In this document: positions 16,008-18,668 of the stretch, one piece after another
Layout: each line of letters starts with the position of its first letter
Position numbering within the stretch: the first letter of the stretch is position 1
Source: an uncultured Cytophagaceae bacterium
GTDB taxonomy: Bacteria > Bacteroidota > Bacteroidia > Cytophagales > Spirosomataceae
Length of the DNA stretch: 18,668 nt
Direction: 5' to 3'
Assembly (NCBI GenBank): GCA_938008575.1
Contig: CALLKB010000200.1
Location: 1 to 18,668 of the forward strand
Translations under genes and position numbers: made by a program
The notes under the pieces: model-generated
Databases searched by the model: none
What the model was told of the DNA's origin: nothing
The model's input: the letters and a program-made list of their open reading frames with translations, nothing else

Positions 16008-16361
16008 TTACGAAAAAGCATCCTCGAAATGCTCGATTTTAACAGCTTGTGGAAAAAAAGTAATGGAAATCGAATCAAACTGTATTTCGCCATGCCATTT
16101 TTCTTCCAATTGAAAGCTTTCTGCCGCGTGGTGATAGCGCCGAATTTTGCCTTTTCCTATTTGTTCTTCGGGTTCCCCATAGCAAATCGAATGTTTTGAT
16201 TTGATTTCAATGAAGAATAACCGTTGGCTTTTTTGCGCAACAATATCTACTTCTGCCTGGCCGCTTCGGTAGTTTTTGTCACGGATATAATAACCCTGTT
16301 TTCGTAAATAATCAGTTGCTAGATATTCTGCCCTTTTCCCAAGCCTTAAATGTTTCGCCAT
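16008..16361 (-). CDS. YraN/UPF0102-family endonuclease-like protein
   Basis: A 117-residue protein of the YraN family, which has a PD-(D/E)XK-like nuclease fold and no firmly established role. Conserved features: GKRAEYLATDYLRKQGYYI at residues 8-26, then RSGQAEVDIVAQ with E37 and D39, and FFIEIKSK with E52 and K54. Together these form the putative metal site. It is the first gene of the operon with ybeY, mnmG, the methyltransferase and the lipoprotein. Its start lies 70 bp from the divergent lipB start, so both promoters must sit in that gap or within the flanking coding ends. Confidence 0.85.
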   Translation of the reverse strand: MAKHLRLGKRAEYLATDYLRKQGYYIRDKNYRSGQAEVDIVAQKSQRLFFIEIKSKHSICYGEPEEQIGKGKIRRYHHAAESFQLEEKWHGEIQFDSISITFFPQAVKIEHFEDAFS

Positions 16362-16366
16362 TCTTG

Positions 16367-16374
16367 TATATTTG
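16367..16374 (+). promoter_or_regulatory. Candidate -7 element of the lipB promoter
   Basis: TATATTTG matches TAnnTTTG exactly and would start transcription near 16380, giving a leader of about 50 bases to the ATG at 16432. An in-frame ATG at 16372 lies inside this element, which supports the downstream start. The -33 region is not convincing. Confidence 0.45.
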
Positions 16375-16431
16375 CTTTCCCAAAAGAACAGGTTTCTTTG
16401 GGGCGAACATAACAGTAAGCTGATAATCTCG

Positions 16432-17181
16432 ATGCCAAATAAAAATGTCCAATTTGTTGATTTGGGACTTGTGCCCTACAAGGAAACCTGGGATCTCCAA
16501 GAGTCCTTGATGGCGCATACGGCCGGCATTAAATTGGCAAATCGGAATGTGGCTGAGGCGGACTTGAAGCCTACCCCCAACTTCCTTTTGTTCTGCGAAC
16601 ATCCGCATGTTTATACCCTGGGAAAGAGTGGAGACGAGTCTCATTTGTTGATGCAAGAGTCTTTTTTGCATACCATTGGTGCTAGCTTTTTCAAGATCAA
16701 CCGTGGTGGCGATATTACCTATCATGGGCCGGGCCAACTGGTCGGCTACCCAATTTTAGACCTAGAAAACTTCTTTACAGATATTCATTTATATCTCCGC
16801 ATGCTGGAAGAAGCCATCATGCGAACATGTGCCCACTATGGTTTGGTGGCTGGGCGAATCGAAGGCTTGACTGGTGTGTGGATTGACCCAGAATCTGACA
16901 ATCCACGAAAGATTTGTGCTTTTGGCGTGAAGGCTTCTCGCTGGATCAGCATGCATGGATTTGCCTTAAATGTGAATACTGACCTATCCTATTTCGGACA
17001 TATCGTGCCGTGTGGTATTGCAACTAAGGGCGTAACTTCTTTACAGCAAGAGCTAGGCCAAACGATGGACTTGGACGAAGTTAAGCGCCTTGTTTTAGCG
17101 AATCTTCAAGCGCTTTTCTTATTTACACCCCAACATGTTTCACGTGAAACATTGCCTAAGCTAGAAACGAATGAACTTTAA
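16432..17181 (+). CDS. lipB: Octanoyl-[acyl-carrier-protein]:protein N-octanoyltransferase LipB
   Basis: It transfers octanoyl groups from acyl carrier protein to the lipoyl domains of 2-oxoacid dehydrogenases and the glycine cleavage H protein, the first step of lipoate synthesis. The chosen 249-residue protein opens VQFVDLGLVPYKETW. CEHPHVYTLGKSGD, RGGDITYHGPGQLVGYP (91-107), and GVKASRW with K167 plus PCGIATKGVTSL with C194, the Lys-Cys catalytic pair, are all in place. A 20-residue upstream extension (ATG 16372) was rejected because it lacks conservation-like character and overlaps the likely promoter. The C-terminal tail, residues 233-249, goes beyond the catalytic core and contains HVSRET, encoded by a perfect parS site. 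It overlaps the downstream exonuclease gene by 11 bases. Confidence 0.95.
   Translation: MPNKNVQFVDLGLVPYKETWDLQESLMAHTAGIKLANRNVAEADLKPTPNFLLFCEHPHVYTLGKSGDESHLLMQESFLHTIGASFFKINRGGDITYHGPGQLVGYPILDLENFFTDIHLYLRMLEEAIMRTCAHYGLVAGRIEGLTGVWIDPESDNPRKICAFGVKASRWISMHGFALNVNTDLSYFGHIVPCGIATKGVTSLQQELGQTMDLDEVKRLVLANLQALFLFTPQHVSRETLPKLETNEL
17136..17151. promoter_or_regulatory. parS: parS (ParB-binding) site inside the lipB coding region
   Basis: TGTTTCACGTGAAACA is a perfect 16-bp palindrome and the textbook chromosomal parS sequence. It encodes part of HVSRET near the LipB carboxy terminus, outside the catalytic core. It is about 1.57 kb from the first parS and 6 kb from the right edge of the oriC cluster. 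Confidence 0.93.
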
Positions 17182-17884
17182 AAACACGCTTTTTCTTGAT
17201 ATTGAAACCGTGTCTGGAAAATCGGATTTTTCCCAGATTTCTGAAAAGATGCAAGAATTCTGGCTAAAAAAAGCGAAGAATTTATACAACATTGATGCCT
17301 TAAGCCTGGAAGACCTGTATGCTGATCGCGCAGCATTGTTTGCTGAATTTGGCCGGGTAATTGTGATTGGAATGGGCTTTTTGTATGTCAATAAGGACCA
17401 GCAGCTCAGTATGAAGGTGAAAACCATTGCGCATCATGATGAGAAAGAGCTACTAAAAGAGTTCGGCGCATTTATTAACAAGACATACAAGTCCAAGGAA
17501 TTGACGCTTGTGGCACACAATGGGAAAGAGTTTGATTTTCCGTATTTGTGTAGAAGAATGTTGGCAAATAATCTTGAAATTCCCAAAGCCCTTCAAGTTC
17601 AGGGTAAAAAACCATGGGAAATCATTCACCAGGATACCATGGAAATGTGGCGATTTGGAGATCGAAAGAATTATACATCTTTAGAATTGTTGGCTGAAAT
17701 GATGGGAATTGAGGGCGCGAAATCAGATCTTTCGGGCGACCAAGTACATGATGTATACTATAAAGAGGGTAATTTAGCGCGGATTGAATCCTATTGCATG
17801 GAGGATGTTATTGTGGTGGCCCAACTGTATTTGCGGTTTCATTTTATGAACCTCGTTGAGCCACACAACATACAAAAACTATAG
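17171..17884 (+). CDS. PolB-like DEDDy 3'-5' exonuclease
   Basis: A 237-residue stand-alone exonuclease resembling the proofreading domain of family-B DNA polymerases (PF10108-type). Exo I is FLDIETV with D10 and E12. Exo II is HNGKEFDFPYL with D122. Exo III is YCMEDV with Y208 and D212, giving a full DEDDy set. GDRKNYTSLELLAEMMGI is the usual helix before Exo III. The cellular substrate is unknown; DNA repair or RNA processing are both possible. The start codon lies inside the lipB end (11-base overlap), so the two are co-translated. Its end overlaps the stop of the convergent acyltransferase by 6 bases. Confidence 0.87.
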   Translation: MNFKNTLFLDIETVSGKSDFSQISEKMQEFWLKKAKNLYNIDALSLEDLYADRAALFAEFGRVIVIGMGFLYVNKDQQLSMKVKTIAHHDEKELLKEFGAFINKTYKSKELTLVAHNGKEFDFPYLCRRMLANNLEIPKALQVQGKKPWEIIHQDTMEMWRFGDRKNYTSLELLAEMMGIEGAKSDLSGDQVHDVYYKEGNLARIESYCMEDVIVVAQLYLRFHFMNLVEPHNIQKL

Positions 17885-18514
17885 TATTTTGGCAGGATTT
17901 CCGAAAGCACGCTTGCTTGCTGGAATATTTTCTATTACAACAGAGCCTGCTCCGATGGTTGCACCCTTCCCTATTTTAATGCTGCCAACGATTGTCGAGT
18001 GAATTCCTACAAATGCATTTTTATCGATTTGTGCTTCTTTCCCGATAACTGAACCTGCGCCGATTTGACTAAATTCTTCAATACTTGCACCTGTTTCAAT
18101 GATTGTACCTGGTCCAATAATGACGTGATCTGCAATCTTTGTTTCTGCTCCTAGCACGACATTCGCGCCAATGAATATTCCATAAGCTAAGCTCTTCACA
18201 TTGGCAATTTGCGCACTTGGATGTATCGCGTGAACCGGTTTTGTTTTGCGATCTTCTTCGATTAATTCGATCATTTTCTTACGCTCGGTTGGGTTTTCCA
18301 ATGCCACAAATACGGCACAAGACTTTCCAATTAAGCCCCAATAACTTTCATCTTCAGTTGTTCCCAATACAGGAATCTCACCAATCATGGTGTCTTTTTT
18401 CTTAAGGTCATCGTCAAGAAAACCATAGATTACGACGTTATTTTGTTGGAATATGTGTGCTACTTCAAGTGCAAATGGATTTACTCCAATAATGATTACG
18501 GGTAATGATGTCAT
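17879..18514 (-). CDS. NeuD/PglD-like sugar O- or N-acyltransferase (left-handed beta-helix)
   Basis: A 211-residue protein with an N-terminal Rossmann-like PglD domain (VIIIGVNPFALEV at 6-18, YGFLDDD, IPVLGTTED) and a C-terminal hexapeptide-repeat helix from about residue 98 to 195. It closes with the usual VVIENIPASKRAFGNPAKI. Relatives acetylate nucleotide-linked amino sugars or sialic acids. Two departures stand out: the GxGGH loop of the N-terminal domain is GVNPF here, and the catalytic histidine expected in a VDHDCVIG-type turn is replaced in IEEFSQIG (E147). It may use another acyl group or be catalytically different. It begins 3 bases after the stop of the partial upstream gene, so the two form an operon. 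Confidence 0.75.
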   Translation of the reverse strand: MTSLPVIIIGVNPFALEVAHIFQQNNVVIYGFLDDDLKKKDTMIGEIPVLGTTEDESYWGLIGKSCAVFVALENPTERKKMIELIEEDRKTKPVHAIHPSAQIANVKSLAYGIFIGANVVLGAETKIADHVIIGPGTIIETGASIEEFSQIGAGSVIGKEAQIDKNAFVGIHSTIVGSIKIGKGATIGAGSVVIENIPASKRAFGNPAKIL

Positions 18515-18517
18515 ATA

Positions 18518-18668
18518 TTATTTTATTTTGGCTGTAAAAGTACGTAAATCAAAAGAGGTTTCTCCTGCTTTTGTAAAGATCAAATCACTTATTTCTTGTC
18601 CTAATTGTATTGGTTGAACAAATTCCCATTGGCTCGCATCTTGTGTATTTAATGCATGCATGTAAGCT
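18518..18668 (-). CDS. C-terminal end of an unrecognised gene (5' part outside the window)
   Basis: A continuous minus-strand frame runs in from the right edge and ends with TAA at 18518-18520, giving 49 codons. The peptide starts AYMHALNTQDASQWEF and ends FDLRTFTAKIK. The family is not recognisable from this fragment. It ends 3 bases before the NeuD-like start codon, a spacing that strongly suggests a shared transcript and probably a shared pathway of sugar or acyl-group modification. Confidence 0.65.
   Translation of the reverse strand, partial: AYMHALNTQDASQWEFVQPIQLGQEISDLIFTKAGETSFDLRTFTAKIK

Noticed and set aside
16312..16737. Minus-strand open frame of 141 codons across the yraN-lipB junction
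   Set aside because: It is antisense to the well-conserved lipB start and has no recognisable domain.

Overview
The window looks like a piece of a Bacteroidota chromosome, most likely Cytophagales. The reasons are the gene families (an UpxY-type NusG paralogue, a fused SpmA/SpmB-like protein, a Big_5-type Ig lipoprotein, a Bacteroidota-style Wzi), the lack of Shine-Dalgarno motifs, several TAnnTTTG promoter elements and a moderate-to-low GC content. Genus cannot be named from sequence alone. No tRNA, rRNA, CRISPR array or complete insertion sequence was seen.

The central result is that the window appears to carry the chromosomal replication origin and its partition sites. The 487-bp gene-free stretch 10694-11180 holds six perfect DnaA boxes (TTATCCACA), two relaxed-consensus boxes and several near matches, next to a segment of about 10% GC. 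The G/C strand bias changes sign across it although the genes on both sides lie on the same strand. Two 16-bp ParB sites (parS) lie 4.4 and 6 kb to the right: one in the 23-bp gap between ybeY and mnmG (15555-15570), the other a perfect palindrome inside the 3' end of lipB (17136-17151). dnaA, parA and parB are not in the window.

Left arm (1-10693): a 211-bp spacer with two different heptanucleotide arrays and a perfect palindrome; a TolC-type outer-membrane efflux protein (-); a D-Ala-D-Ala dipeptidase (-); a divergent SpmA/SpmB-like membrane protein (+); a Wzi-family outer-membrane protein (-); a YoeB-type toxin-antitoxin pair (+) bracketed by inverted copies of a dispersed palindromic repeat; then, read leftward, a tight operon gmd - HexNAc dehydrogenase - UpxY antiterminator, preceded by a long-chain acyl-CoA synthetase next to oriC. 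gmd, the dehydrogenase, UpxY and Wzi point to surface polysaccharide production.

Right arm (11181-18668): an apparent minus-strand operon yraN-like - ybeY - mnmG - methyltransferase - Ig-like lipoprotein, transcribed toward oriC and therefore head-on to the rightward fork. Divergent from it are lipB and an overlapping DEDDy 3'-5' exonuclease. They converge on a NeuD/PglD-like acyltransferase, preceded in its own operon by a gene of which only the last 49 codons are in the window.
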